Positions 1 through 5,925 of a DNA stretch of 5,925 nt are shown here, piece after piece. A program made the position numbers and the translations under genes. The stretch comes from Tannerella sp. (GTDB lineage: Bacteria > Bacteroidota > Bacteroidia > Bacteroidales > Tannerellaceae). The notes beneath the pieces were generated by a model. It was not told the DNA's origin. It saw nothing but the letters and a program-made list of their open reading frames with translations, and did not search any database. The stretch spans positions 1-5,925 of the forward strand of contig JAISWC010000047.1 in assembly GCA_031271245.1 (NCBI GenBank), given 5' to 3'. Numbering within the stretch: the stretch's first letter is position 1; each line of letters starts with the position of its first letter.

Positions 1-285
1 CGGTATCTCGTCCGTCACGCTGACCCGCACCGGCCAGGCATAGCGGTTCTCTACCGCGATGCGTACCGGATTCTCGTCGCCGTTGGAAAAGCGTGGCGTA
101 CACATTCGCGAAGCCTCCACTCCGTCTTTCTTTTTCCACAAGAGCCACACGTCAAAAGCCAGCGCCGCGGCAACCACCGCCACCAGCGTCTTCCCCGCCA
201 CAAAAAACACGGGCACCACATAACCCGTCAGCAGCAGGGCAATGGCCACCGCACAACTCACATAAAACCGCCGGCTCAAATACAT
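1..285 (-). CDS. DUF58 domain-containing membrane protein, N-terminal part (cut by left window edge)
   Basis: This frame opens with ATG at 285-283 and runs without a stop to base 1, giving 95 codons; the rest lies outside the window. Visible residues: an N-terminal RRFY stretch, a hydrophobic segment at about 7-28, a second at about 32-50 ending before a Lys-rich KKKDG turn, then a soluble part containing RFSNGDEN (65-72) and VENRYAWPVRVSVTDEIP (78-95). Two N-terminal membrane helices followed by an 'F.NG..N.V...V.N.Y...V.V.DEIP' stretch match what I recall of Bacteroidota DUF58 proteins encoded beside MoxR. In that family the vWA-like DUF58 core follows further downstream, so it is not visible here. 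The gene starts 14 bases after the MoxR stop on the same strand, so it is almost certainly co-transcribed and probably works with the ATPase at the inner membrane. No strong Shine-Dalgarno is seen, which is normal for this phylum. Substrate is unknown. The family call is strong from context and moderate from the sequence alone. Confidence 0.85.
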   Translation of the reverse strand, partial: MYLSRRFYVSCAVAIALLLTGYVVPVFFVAGKTLVAVVAAALAFDVWLLWKKKDGVEASRMCTPRFSNGDENPVRIAVENRYAWPVRVSVTDEIP

Positions 286-299
286 TCAAACGAACTTTC

Positions 300-1271
300 T
301 CATTTCGGGACTTCGACCTTTTCAATCAGTCGCTGGACGACCTTGCCGGGCGTATGGCCTTCCATTTCGGCCTCGGCCGTGAGAATCAGGCGGTGCCGGA
401 GGATGGAGGGAGCGATGAACTTCACGTCTTCGGGGGTGATGAAGTCGCGTCCCTGCAAGAGGGCAAACGCCTTGGCCGACTGCATCAGCGCGACCGACGC
501 ACGGGGCGAAGCGCCCAGATAGACGGCTTTGCTTGTGCGCGTCTGGTGGATAATCATCGCGATGTATTGCAGTAGTGTCGGGTCGACGTAGACTTTGCCC
601 ACCCAGTCGCACAGCTGTATCAGTTCGGCGTGGGTGAGGACGGGCGCGATCTCTTCCAGCGACGTCAGCCGCGCATGGGCATGGTGGCGTTCCAGGATGC
701 ACACCTCCTCCTCCAGCGTCGGATAGGGCAGGACGATTTTCATCAGGAAGCGGTCCAGTTGCGCTTCGGGCAGTTTGTAGGTGCCTTCCTGTTCGACGGG
801 GTTCTGGGTAGCCAGAATCGTGTAGAGCGGACTCATCGCGTAAGTCACGCCGTCGATCGTCACCTGCCGTTCCTCCATCACCTCGAAGAGCGCCGCCTGC
901 GTCTTGGCCGGAGCGCGGTTGATTTCGTCCACCAGCACGATGTCGGCAAAGACGGGGCCCCGGTGGAAATCAAACTCGCCCGTCTTCAGGTTGAACACCG
1001 ACGTGCCCAGGATGTCCGACGGCATCAGGTCGGGCGTGAACTGAATCCGCGAGAAGCGCGCCTCAATCAGTTTGGCCGTCAGCCGCGCCATCAGTGTCTT
1101 GGCCACGCCGGGCACACCCTCGATCAACACATGTCCGCGCGCGAGGATAACGGTAAGCAGCAAGTCCACCGTCCGCTCCTGACCCACAATAACGGACGAC
1201 ATCGCCGCACGTATCCGCCCGATTTTATCCGAGAAATCACTCAGATTCAATGTTTCTGTTCTTTCTTTCAT
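300..1271 (-). CDS. MoxR family AAA+ ATPase
   Basis: Complete gene, 323 residues from ATG 1271-1269, or 334 residues from an in-frame GTG at 1304-1302. Positions below use the 334 numbering. Core motifs are intact: Walker A GVPGVAKT (63-70), Walker B VLVDEINRAP (123-132), sensor 1 ATQNP (165-169), LPEAQLDRF with the arginine-finger region (178-186), and the sensor 2-like GASPRAS (264-270) before the small helical lid domain. Length is typical of the family (about 310-340). MoxR proteins are ATP-driven cytoplasmic chaperone-like machines that act on or mature vWA/DUF58 partners, which fits the DUF58 gene 14 bases downstream. I prefer the ATG start because a promoter-like TACGTTTG at 1316-1309 would place the transcript start almost on the GTG, and because the 11 extra codons are AT-rich and not recognisable family sequence. 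The specific client is unknown. Confidence 0.95.
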   Translation of the reverse strand: MKERTETLNLSDFSDKIGRIRAAMSSVIVGQERTVDLLLTVILARGHVLIEGVPGVAKTLMARLTAKLIEARFSRIQFTPDLMPSDILGTSVFNLKTGEFDFHRGPVFADIVLVDEINRAPAKTQAALFEVMEERQVTIDGVTYAMSPLYTILATQNPVEQEGTYKLPEAQLDRFLMKIVLPYPTLEEEVCILERHHAHARLTSLEEIAPVLTHAELIQLCDWVGKVYVDPTLLQYIAMIIHQTRTSKAVYLGASPRASVALMQSAKAFALLQGRDFITPEDVKFIAPSILRHRLILTAEAEMEGHTPGKVVQRLIEKVEVPK

Positions 1272-1308
1272 CTCTGTTTGGGTAATATCCGAAATAGATT
1301 TCACCGTG

Positions 1309-1316
1309 CAAACGTA
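1309..1316 (-). promoter_or_regulatory. Bacteroidota-type -7 promoter element (TACGTTTG) for the moxR-DUF58 operon
   Basis: Read on the minus strand, the octamer TACGTTTG matches the Bacteroidota primary sigma factor -7 consensus TAnnTTTG exactly. It lies in an AT-rich stretch downstream of the preceding gene's terminator and just upstream of moxR. Transcription would start a few bases later, around 1306-1302, leaving a leader of about 30 nt before the ATG at 1271. No TTTG is present at the expected -33 spacing (about 19-21 bases upstream), so this is a half-matching promoter call. Confidence 0.5.
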
Positions 1317-1349
1317 TAATAAATTTGCGTACTTTCTCTGTTTTCATCC

Positions 1350-1409
1350 AAAAAAATTTGCCTCCCGACTTCGTCACCGGGATATCCAGTGTCGAGGCCG
1401 GGAGGCAAA
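1350..1409 (-). terminator. Intrinsic (Rho-independent) terminator of the giant T9SS protein gene
   Basis: On the minus strand, bases 1409-1386 pair with 1380-1357 around a 5-base loop (1385-1381). Hand pairing gives 24 positions: 20 Watson-Crick pairs, 2 G-U wobbles and 2 mismatches (C-A and A-A). The outer 11 pairs (TTTGCCTCCCG with CGGGAGGCAAA) are perfect. A run of seven T follows immediately (1356-1350). It lies 28 bases after the TAA stop and ends before the promoter-like element of moxR, so it separates two transcription units. The plus-strand reading lacks a T tract, so it is probably one-directional. Confidence 0.88.
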
Positions 1410-1417
1410 CCCATCAC

Positions 1418-1438
1418 TCATCGTTCATCGTTCATCGT
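1418..1438. repeat. Three-copy 7-bp tandem repeat (TCATCGT / ACGATGA)
   Basis: Exact units TCATCGT occupy 1418-1424, 1425-1431 and 1432-1438 on the plus strand (ACGATGA on the coding strand). A degenerate fourth copy, CCATCAC, sits at 1411-1417. The last exact copy overlaps the stop codon of the giant gene by one base. I recall similar short 'GATGAAC'-like tracts near gene ends in Bacteroidota, but that is memory only. No function is known to me; slippage here would change only the untranslated region. Confidence 0.8.
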
Positions 1439-4400
1439 TACTTGACCACCACCTTATGTCTCAGGCCGTCCTGCAGAACGACGATGTAAACGCCCTGCGG
1501 CATCGGGAGTGTCGTTGTGCCTGCCGGCACTTCGATCCGACGAATCAGGTGACCGGCTATCGAAAAGACGCTGGCGATATTTTCCTTCTCTACCTTGATG
1601 TAGATAGTGGTATTGTGCGACCAGATATCCGTTTCGTCTATCGGTGCGTTGCCGGTGGTCCTTGAAACCTCCGGGCCAATTTGCAGGGTGATGTCCTCCA
1701 TCACCTCACGGATGACGTAGGAGTACTCGTTATCGTTCAGGCGCAGGCCTTTCAGTTCCGGTTCCGGTTCATAATCCACGATCCGGCCCGTGCGGACGGC
1801 CAGCGGAGCCGGCGTCTCAAACTCCAGTGTGAACGGGAAATTCGTGTGCGACGGCACGTAATGGATACCCGCCGGCGGGGTCGAGGCGACGCCCGCTACG
1901 TTCGGTATCTCCACCTTGCGGTTGATGATCGGGTCGATAACCGGCACGATGCACACGCTGACCACCTTACACACCTCGTCAAATTCAAAGGCCAGGTAAT
2001 AGCGGCCGTCGATGGACGGGTGATCTTCCGGAGACAGATACGTCTTGCTCAGCATCAGGTGTTTCAGATTTTCTTCGCCGATCGACTGATAGCGCAGGAT
2101 CGGAAAGCACAGCTTTTGGCCACGCTCCAGGTTCAGTCCGCCCGGACGCACGACAAGGTCTATATAGACCCGGCCGCGAAGCGTCAGCGAATCCACGTCG
2201 AGGAAGTCGGCATATTCGCCCAAGTTGTAGTGATTGCCGTTCGGACAACTGTAGCTTTCGGTGAACCCGGTGGCGGGGGTGTTGCCGATCGAAAATTTCA
2301 GTTTGCCGCCCTTGTCTATCCGCAGGTCTTTCGTCCGCAGGATACCGGCGTGCTGCTCGTAGCAGTTGCCGTTGGCCTCCAGCGAGGCATAACCCGGCGC
2401 GACCGTGGCGTCGATTTCGACATGTACGTCATTGTGCAGCCAGCCGAAGCCGCCGAAGTGGGAGGTGGTGATCACGTGCAGCGTCGATTCGAGCAGCCAC
2501 AGCTGGCTGTAGCCGAAGGCCGAACACTCCGGACCGATCGGTTCCATGTGCAGGTGGCGCGTATAGATACCCGCATAGTCCTTGGACGACATCTGCGGCT
2601 CGGAAACCAGTTCGAAATGGCCGTCGTGAACGTCATTCGTGACCGACTTGCGAACAAATTCCACATGATTGCGAACCTTAAACGTATCCGTAAAGATTTT
2701 CGCATCCAGTGTCGGATTGCCGAACACATGGTCGAACGAGTCCGTCAGGAACGAAACGGCAGCATGATCGGCCACCAGCGAGTGCAGGCGCGGAAGCGAG
2801 GCGTCGTTGCGCAGCGTGACGTAGACCGTATCCAGCGGCATGGAAGCGCCCCGGCTTTCCGTATCCCGGCTGTGGGTATAGCACGTGGAACAGTCGCCGC
2901 TCGCGCCGCTGGGCGTAGCTTCCGCAAACGGCGGGGTGAAGCGGTGGTGACCCAGCTTGACAACCGGTACCCCGCGGTACAGACGGCTCCAGGAGGCGAG
3001 GGTCGTACGCGGCCCGTCGATGATCAGGCTGTCGTGAACGATCAGACTGTCTGTGCGGATCGAGATGCCCGTGCGTCCGTTGACGGCATTGCGCGAGGTG
3101 TTCAAATCCAGGTTGCCGTAGGTCTCCAGTACCGGCGACGCGATCAGCGCACGTTGCGCTTCGGCATGGATACGGGCGTCGGCATGGAACGTCACCCGCG
3201 ACGTATTGTGCAGGTAGCTGTTGTCGCAGGCGTCGTCAAAGCAGGCTGCGCCCATCGTCGGACTGGGATCGTTGTTGATCTCGAAGTCCGTCATCGTCCA
3301 GTTTTTCTTGTCGCCCTGCGTCTTGATGTACAGACCGTAGCCCGCTACCGATTCGCCGTGCAGCGTCGTGTAGCCCGGTACCGAACCCATGCCCGTGCCC
3401 TGGCCGCCCGTGTAAACCAGATCCCTGTAAACGTCGATCAGGTCGGAAGCCACGGCAGCAAAACCGCCGCTCTGAATCGCGCCCGCCAACGGATCGTCAC
3501 TGAAGTTCAGAATCAGCGGACGCGCCCGATTGATGGAGGTGTCGGCGTCGCAATGGAACTTGTCGCCGCACGGATAGCCCGCATTTTCACTGATGAACGG
3601 ATCCCTCTCCGTACCGATGTCTCTCAGTCCGCCGTACTGCAACTTGATGTTGTTGTCGGCACCCACGTAAACGCTTCCGCCGCCCTGCTCGCGTGCCGTA
3701 TATTGGAAGTCCTGCAGGTATACGTTGTTACGCCATTCCGGACATCCGCAAATATACTGCCGCTTGTCATACAGTTCGCTGCTGGCAAGGAACAGTAAAC
3801 CGCCCTTCATCGAATCCGCATTGAACGGATAGCGCATGTCAATATCTCCCCACCGGGTCAGGAAACGGGCGTTGCCGCTGCCGCCGCTGACGTCCGACTG
3901 GAACGACAGGTAGGCGCCATTGTTGACAATGATATTTCCGCGCGTGCCGGCGTCAACCAGCAAATTGCCGTCATACCCGCGATAGATCAGACCCGTATCC
4001 GTACAGAAGTGGTTGTGGGTGGCATCCGGTTGAGAGCTGTTGATGGCACACCGGCCTACGCCGCCGATAATACCGGCTTTCTCATAATACGCATGTCCGC
4101 CGTGAGATCCGTCTCCGCAAAGATACCAGTTGGTAAACGGAATCGCGATTTTCGTATCATGCCTGCTCCCCTGCTCCAGCAGGATATCCTTGTGTGTAAA
4201 GTAGATGTTTCCACCTTGTTCAGGAGCGCCGGTATCGGTATCATCGTCGAAACCGGCCAGAATATTCAATTGACCGCTTCGATTACCCGCATTCACCTTA
4301 TACGTGAATCTGTTCAGGTCATACGAGATGGGGCTTGCCAGTGGCCAGGGACAACTTGCCGACGGATTTGCCAGCAGATCCGGCGATACATAACATGAAT

Positions 4401-5925
4401 ATGTGTTATTATTCACGCCGTCATTGTGTCCCAGATAAATGTCGCCATAGTGAGAAATAATGTTCAGCGTGTCGGCCGATGAGGCAAGGTCTTCGTAATT
4501 CACCATCGCCGTCCAGATATGATTCTCGGCAAGGATTTCGGTTAATCCCATGTTGCCGCTATTGTTACGGACTATATTGACGGTATCAAACGTATGGATA
4601 TTTCCTCTGCGACCCGTCACATTAGCATGAGTTATAACATCCAGATCCGAAGCCTGGTCTTTGAACTCGTTTTCCGCCCGCAGGGAAATAAGACTGTCGC
4701 TGTCATAGAAGATATTAAGCGGACGTTCCGTCTGAATATAGCCGGCTCTCGACAGCCAGGTCAGGGAACCCATCTCTGCCGCTCCGTCGTACAGGAAGTC
4801 TACCCGGCCTTTGGTGTTGATATTGCGCTCGGCTTCCCACAGCGTCGACGTGTGCGAATCAGCGCCCGCGCTGAATGTAACCGGGGCGGGGCCTTTCGTG
4901 GGATGACTGCTGTTTTGTTCACAGGATTGATTTGTCAAAATATCGTTTTCGGCATACAGCGTTACTGTAGCTCCCGCTCCGGCGCCTACCGTTTCCGTAT
5001 AGTTAAATACCGATTCAATAACAATATCGTTTGTTACGGTGGCAATGTTACCACAATTTGAGTACGGTCCACCAAGGTGATAGGTATTGTCTCCGGCATG
5101 AAGGTAGGTAGTATTATTAACAGTACCCGTTGTTATTCGAGTCAGATTTACGGAATCGTTGATGTAAATACCGCCGTTTTTAGCCCACCATTCAATTTTG
5201 TTTGGAGATACATAATCATATGTCACTGTATGGTCGGTAATAATATCTCTACCGGCCGTCCAGGAAATATCGTCTCCGGGGGAAATGGGTAACGTGGCGC
5301 TGTGATCAAATGTAACCGGATTCTTTGTCCAGATACTGCCGTGGATAGCTTCCCACTCCGTTGGGCTGGTAGAATTGTCATTAATAAAGAGTATGCCTTT
5401 CGGTGCACCGTCGGTTGTAATATCATTATATGCAATCCACCGGCTGGGAGCAGCATTCCCTGAATTGGAGAACGTGACGCTGTCGTGTGTGGAAATATTG
5501 CTGTAAGCCGTCCATATAACCGTATCCGCAGCGCCTGTATTGGAAAAATTAATTTTCCCGTGAGCGCGAATGTCGTTATACGCCATCCATGTGGTCGTGC
5601 CCCTTGCACCTGAACGCGAGAAAGCAACCGGCGCATACGTTTCAATATTATGGCGAGCAATCCATTCGGTGCGTCCGGTACCGCCGGTACTGGCGGTAAC
5701 GCTGTTATCAAACACAATATTCGAAGAAGTTTTGATATCCCTGTCGGCATGCCAGCGGGTGGTATCATTACCGCTATGGACAAATGTTACTGTCTTTGTC
5801 TGATCTTCCGTAATAATATCCTGGCCGGCACGCCAGACAGTCAAAGTCCCGTTTGACGCGCCATGAGTAAAGGTCACATCTCCGCTTGTATTAATATCGT
5901 TGGCGGCCTGCCAGCGGGTTTCGCC
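1438..5925 (-). CDS. Giant T9SS-exported beta-solenoid protein, probable FHA-like adhesin (5' end outside window)
   Basis: The frame is open from the right edge (no start seen; 1495 residues visible) to TAA at 1440-1438. Residues are numbered from the edge. Order: (1) tandem 24-30 residue repeats, about 1-402, each with a V-T-F strand, a W-x-A strand and a (N/D)-D-I-x-T turn; (2) degenerate solenoid-like sequence to about 1160 with repeated xGDI/GNI motifs and long inserts holding most of the 21 cysteines; (3) an autotransporter-passenger-like segment, about 1166-1278; (4) a beta-rich domain, about 1335-1419; (5) a T9SS type A C-terminal domain, about 1437-1495, ending KVVVK. In known T9SS cargo this last domain directs passage across the outer membrane and is cleaved, often with anchoring to anionic LPS. 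The repeats resemble haemagglutinin-type parallel beta-helices, so a surface adhesin or matrix role is my inference. No protease or glycosidase motif was recognised. An upstream signal peptide is expected. The GTG at 5877 is an internal Val codon, not the start. Confidence 0.9.
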   Translation of the reverse strand, partial: GETRWQAANDINTSGDVTFTHGASNGTLTVWRAGQDIITEDQTKTVTFVHSGNDTTRWHADRDIKTSSNIVFDNSVTASTGGTGRTEWIARHNIETYAPVAFSRSGARGTTTWMAYNDIRAHGKINFSNTGAADTVIWTAYSNISTHDSVTFSNSGNAAPSRWIAYNDITTDGAPKGILFINDNSTSPTEWEAIHGSIWTKNPVTFDHSATLPISPGDDISWTAGRDIITDHTVTYDYVSPNKIEWWAKNGGIYINDSVNLTRITTGTVNNTTYLHAGDNTYHLGGPYSNCGNIATVTNDIVIESVFNYTETVGAGAGATVTLYAENDILTNQSCEQNSSHPTKGPAPVTFSAGADSHTSTLWEAERNINTKGRVDFLYDGAAEMGSLTWLSRAGYIQTERPLNIFYDSDSLISLRAENEFKDQASDLDVITHANVTGRRGNIHTFDTVNIVRNNSGNMGLTEILAENHIWTAMVNYEDLASSADTLNIISHYGDIYLGHNDGVNNNTYSCYVSPDLLANPSASCPWPLASPISYDLNRFTYKVNAGNRSGQLNILAGFDDDTDTGAPEQGGNIYFTHKDILLEQGSRHDTKIAIPFTNWYLCGDGSHGGHAYYEKAGIIGGVGRCAINSSQPDATHNHFCTDTGLIYRGYDGNLLVDAGTRGNIIVNNGAYLSFQSDVSGGSGNARFLTRWGDIDMRYPFNADSMKGGLLFLASSELYDKRQYICGCPEWRNNVYLQDFQYTAREQGGGSVYVGADNNIKLQYGGLRDIGTERDPFISENAGYPCGDKFHCDADTSINRARPLILNFSDDPLAGAIQSGGFAAVASDLIDVYRDLVYTGGQGTGMGSVPGYTTLHGESVAGYGLYIKTQGDKKNWTMTDFEINNDPSPTMGAACFDDACDNSYLHNTSRVTFHADARIHAEAQRALIASPVLETYGNLDLNTSRNAVNGRTGISIRTDSLIVHDSLIIDGPRTTLASWSRLYRGVPVVKLGHHRFTPPFAEATPSGASGDCSTCYTHSRDTESRGASMPLDTVYVTLRNDASLPRLHSLVADHAAVSFLTDSFDHVFGNPTLDAKIFTDTFKVRNHVEFVRKSVTNDVHDGHFELVSEPQMSSKDYAGIYTRHLHMEPIGPECSAFGYSQLWLLESTLHVITTSHFGGFGWLHNDVHVEIDATVAPGYASLEANGNCYEQHAGILRTKDLRIDKGGKLKFSIGNTPATGFTESYSCPNGNHYNLGEYADFLDVDSLTLRGRVYIDLVVRPGGLNLERGQKLCFPILRYQSIGEENLKHLMLSKTYLSPEDHPSIDGRYYLAFEFDEVCKVVSVCIVPVIDPIINRKVEIPNVAGVASTPPAGIHYVPSHTNFPFTLEFETPAPLAVRTGRIVDYEPEPELKGLRLNDNEYSYVIREVMEDITLQIGPEVSRTTGNAPIDETDIWSHNTTIYIKVEKENIASVFSIAGHLIRRIEVPAGTTTLPMPQGVYIVVLQDGLRHKVVVK
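1441..1617 (-). other. Domain: T9SS type A C-terminal sorting domain
   Basis: The last 59 residues (about 1437-1495) carry the usual hallmarks: IASVFSIAGHLI (1450-1461) with the conserved central Gly, LPMPQGVYIV (1473-1482) with the 'L-x-x-G-x-Y' motif, and a final KVVVK. Length and motif order match the type A sorting domain of Porphyromonas/Tannerella-type T9SS cargo, which is recognised by the outer-membrane machinery and removed by the sortase PorU. Confidence 0.88.
1669..1923 (-). other. Domain: small beta-rich domain preceding the T9SS sorting domain
   Basis: Residues about 1335-1419 read as a compact beta-sandwich-like module. It begins with RKVEIPNVAGV, carries PAGIHYVPSHTNFPFTLEF near its middle, and ends with NEYSYVIREVMEDITLQIGPE. 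From memory, similar modules (a V-x-x-P-x-V-x-G start, an 'F-x-F-T-L' strand, an 'I-x-V...ITI' end) often sit just before the sorting domain in Bacteroidales secreted proteins. I cannot name the family. It may be a spacer or Ig-like fold. Confidence 0.45.
2092..2430 (-). other. Domain: autotransporter-passenger-like C-terminal segment of the solenoid
   Basis: Residues about 1166-1278 of the giant protein contain GILRTKDLRID (1194-1204), GGKLKFSIG (1206-1214) and ADFLDVDSLTLRG (1239-1251), followed by a strand-rich stretch. The pattern 'GxL, GGxLxFxIG, insert, aDfLdVdsLtLxGxVyidL' resembles the end of type V autotransporter passengers, where such sequence caps and nucleates the beta-helix. The resemblance is by eye; a structural cap role is inferred. 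Confidence 0.5.
4720..5925 (-). repeat. Protein-level tandem repeats (24-30 residues) forming a predicted parallel beta-helix
   Basis: Repeat units begin with a V/I-x-F/Y strand at residues 17, 46, 70, 100, 125, 150, 178, 204 and 234 (edge numbering), again at 349 and 375, with weaker units at 259, 301, 403 and 449. Each contains a Trp followed by x-Ala (Trp at 5, 31, 58, 88, 113, 138, 163, 191, 222, 246, 363, 390) and then an NDI-T, RDI-T or GDI-like turn. Three short strands per unit fit one coil of a right-handed beta-helix with stacked Trp and Asn/Asp columns. The copies are diverged at DNA level, so this is an old amplification rather than an identical array. The array continues past the window's right edge. 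Confidence 0.8.

Noticed and set aside
93..575. 160-codon open frame on the plus strand across the moxR-DUF58 junction
   Set aside because: It overlaps two well-supported minus-strand genes and has low-complexity Pro/Arg-rich sequence typical of a shadow frame.
630..1319. 229-codon open frame on the plus strand opposite moxR
   Set aside because: It is antisense to a clear MoxR ATPase with all motifs intact; its own translation shows no family features.
1681..3798. 705-codon open frame on the plus strand
   Set aside because: It is exactly codon-in-register antisense to the giant gene. Plus-strand stops there would need TTA, CTA or TCA codons on the coding strand, which are rare in this GC-rich part. 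It ends at 3796-3798 where the real gene uses a TTA Leu codon. The translation is Arg/Val/Gln-rich with no recognisable domain.
5223..5783. 186-codon minus-strand frame inside the repeat region
   Set aside because: It is an alternative frame of the same strand as the giant gene, which has clear tandem protein repeats in its own frame; the alternative lacks them.
5875..5877. GTG as the start of the giant protein
   Set aside because: The frame stays open to the window edge for another 16 codons, and those codons encode the same repeat (TRWQAANDINTSG), so this GTG is an internal Val at the start of a repeat unit.
4720..5925. Possible CRISPR or DNA-level satellite array
   Set aside because: The periodicity is at the protein level; spacing varies between 72 and 90 bases and the DNA copies are diverged without identical repeats or unique spacers.

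Overview
The window reads as a piece of a Bacteroidota chromosome, most likely order Bacteroidales. Three things point there: a type IX secretion (T9SS) sorting domain at the end of the largest protein, a TAnnTTTG-type promoter element, and a MoxR/DUF58 gene pair of the form common in that phylum. GC is fairly high for the group: about 55-67% in the 60-base lines counted by hand in the left two thirds, and about 35-55% toward the right edge. Genus cannot be fixed from the sequence alone.

All genes lie on the minus strand, so transcription runs right to left. Positions 5925 to 1438 hold the C-terminal 1495 residues of a giant surface or secreted protein whose 5' end and signal peptide are outside the window. 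Its visible part starts with imperfect 24-30 residue beta-solenoid repeats carrying a regularly spaced tryptophan. It continues into a cysteine-bearing solenoid-like central region, then an autotransporter-passenger-like segment, a small beta-rich domain and a T9SS type A C-terminal domain. It is best described as a filamentous-haemagglutinin-like adhesin or matrix protein exported by T9SS; its function is inferred only.

Positions 1437 to about 1305 are intergenic. In transcription order they hold a three-copy 7-bp tandem repeat starting in the stop codon, a long intrinsic terminator, and a promoter-like element for the next unit.

Positions 1271 (or 1304) to 300 encode a complete MoxR-family AAA+ ATPase. 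After 14 bases comes the start of a DUF58 membrane protein, cut by the left edge after 95 codons. These two form an operon. MoxR ATPases commonly act as chaperone-like partners of DUF58/vWA-type proteins at the membrane. Nothing links them mechanistically to the giant protein, and the terminator-promoter arrangement between them suggests independent transcription.

No tRNA, rRNA, CRISPR array, insertion sequence or phage gene was seen. The long plus-strand reading frames are antisense shadows of the minus-strand genes.
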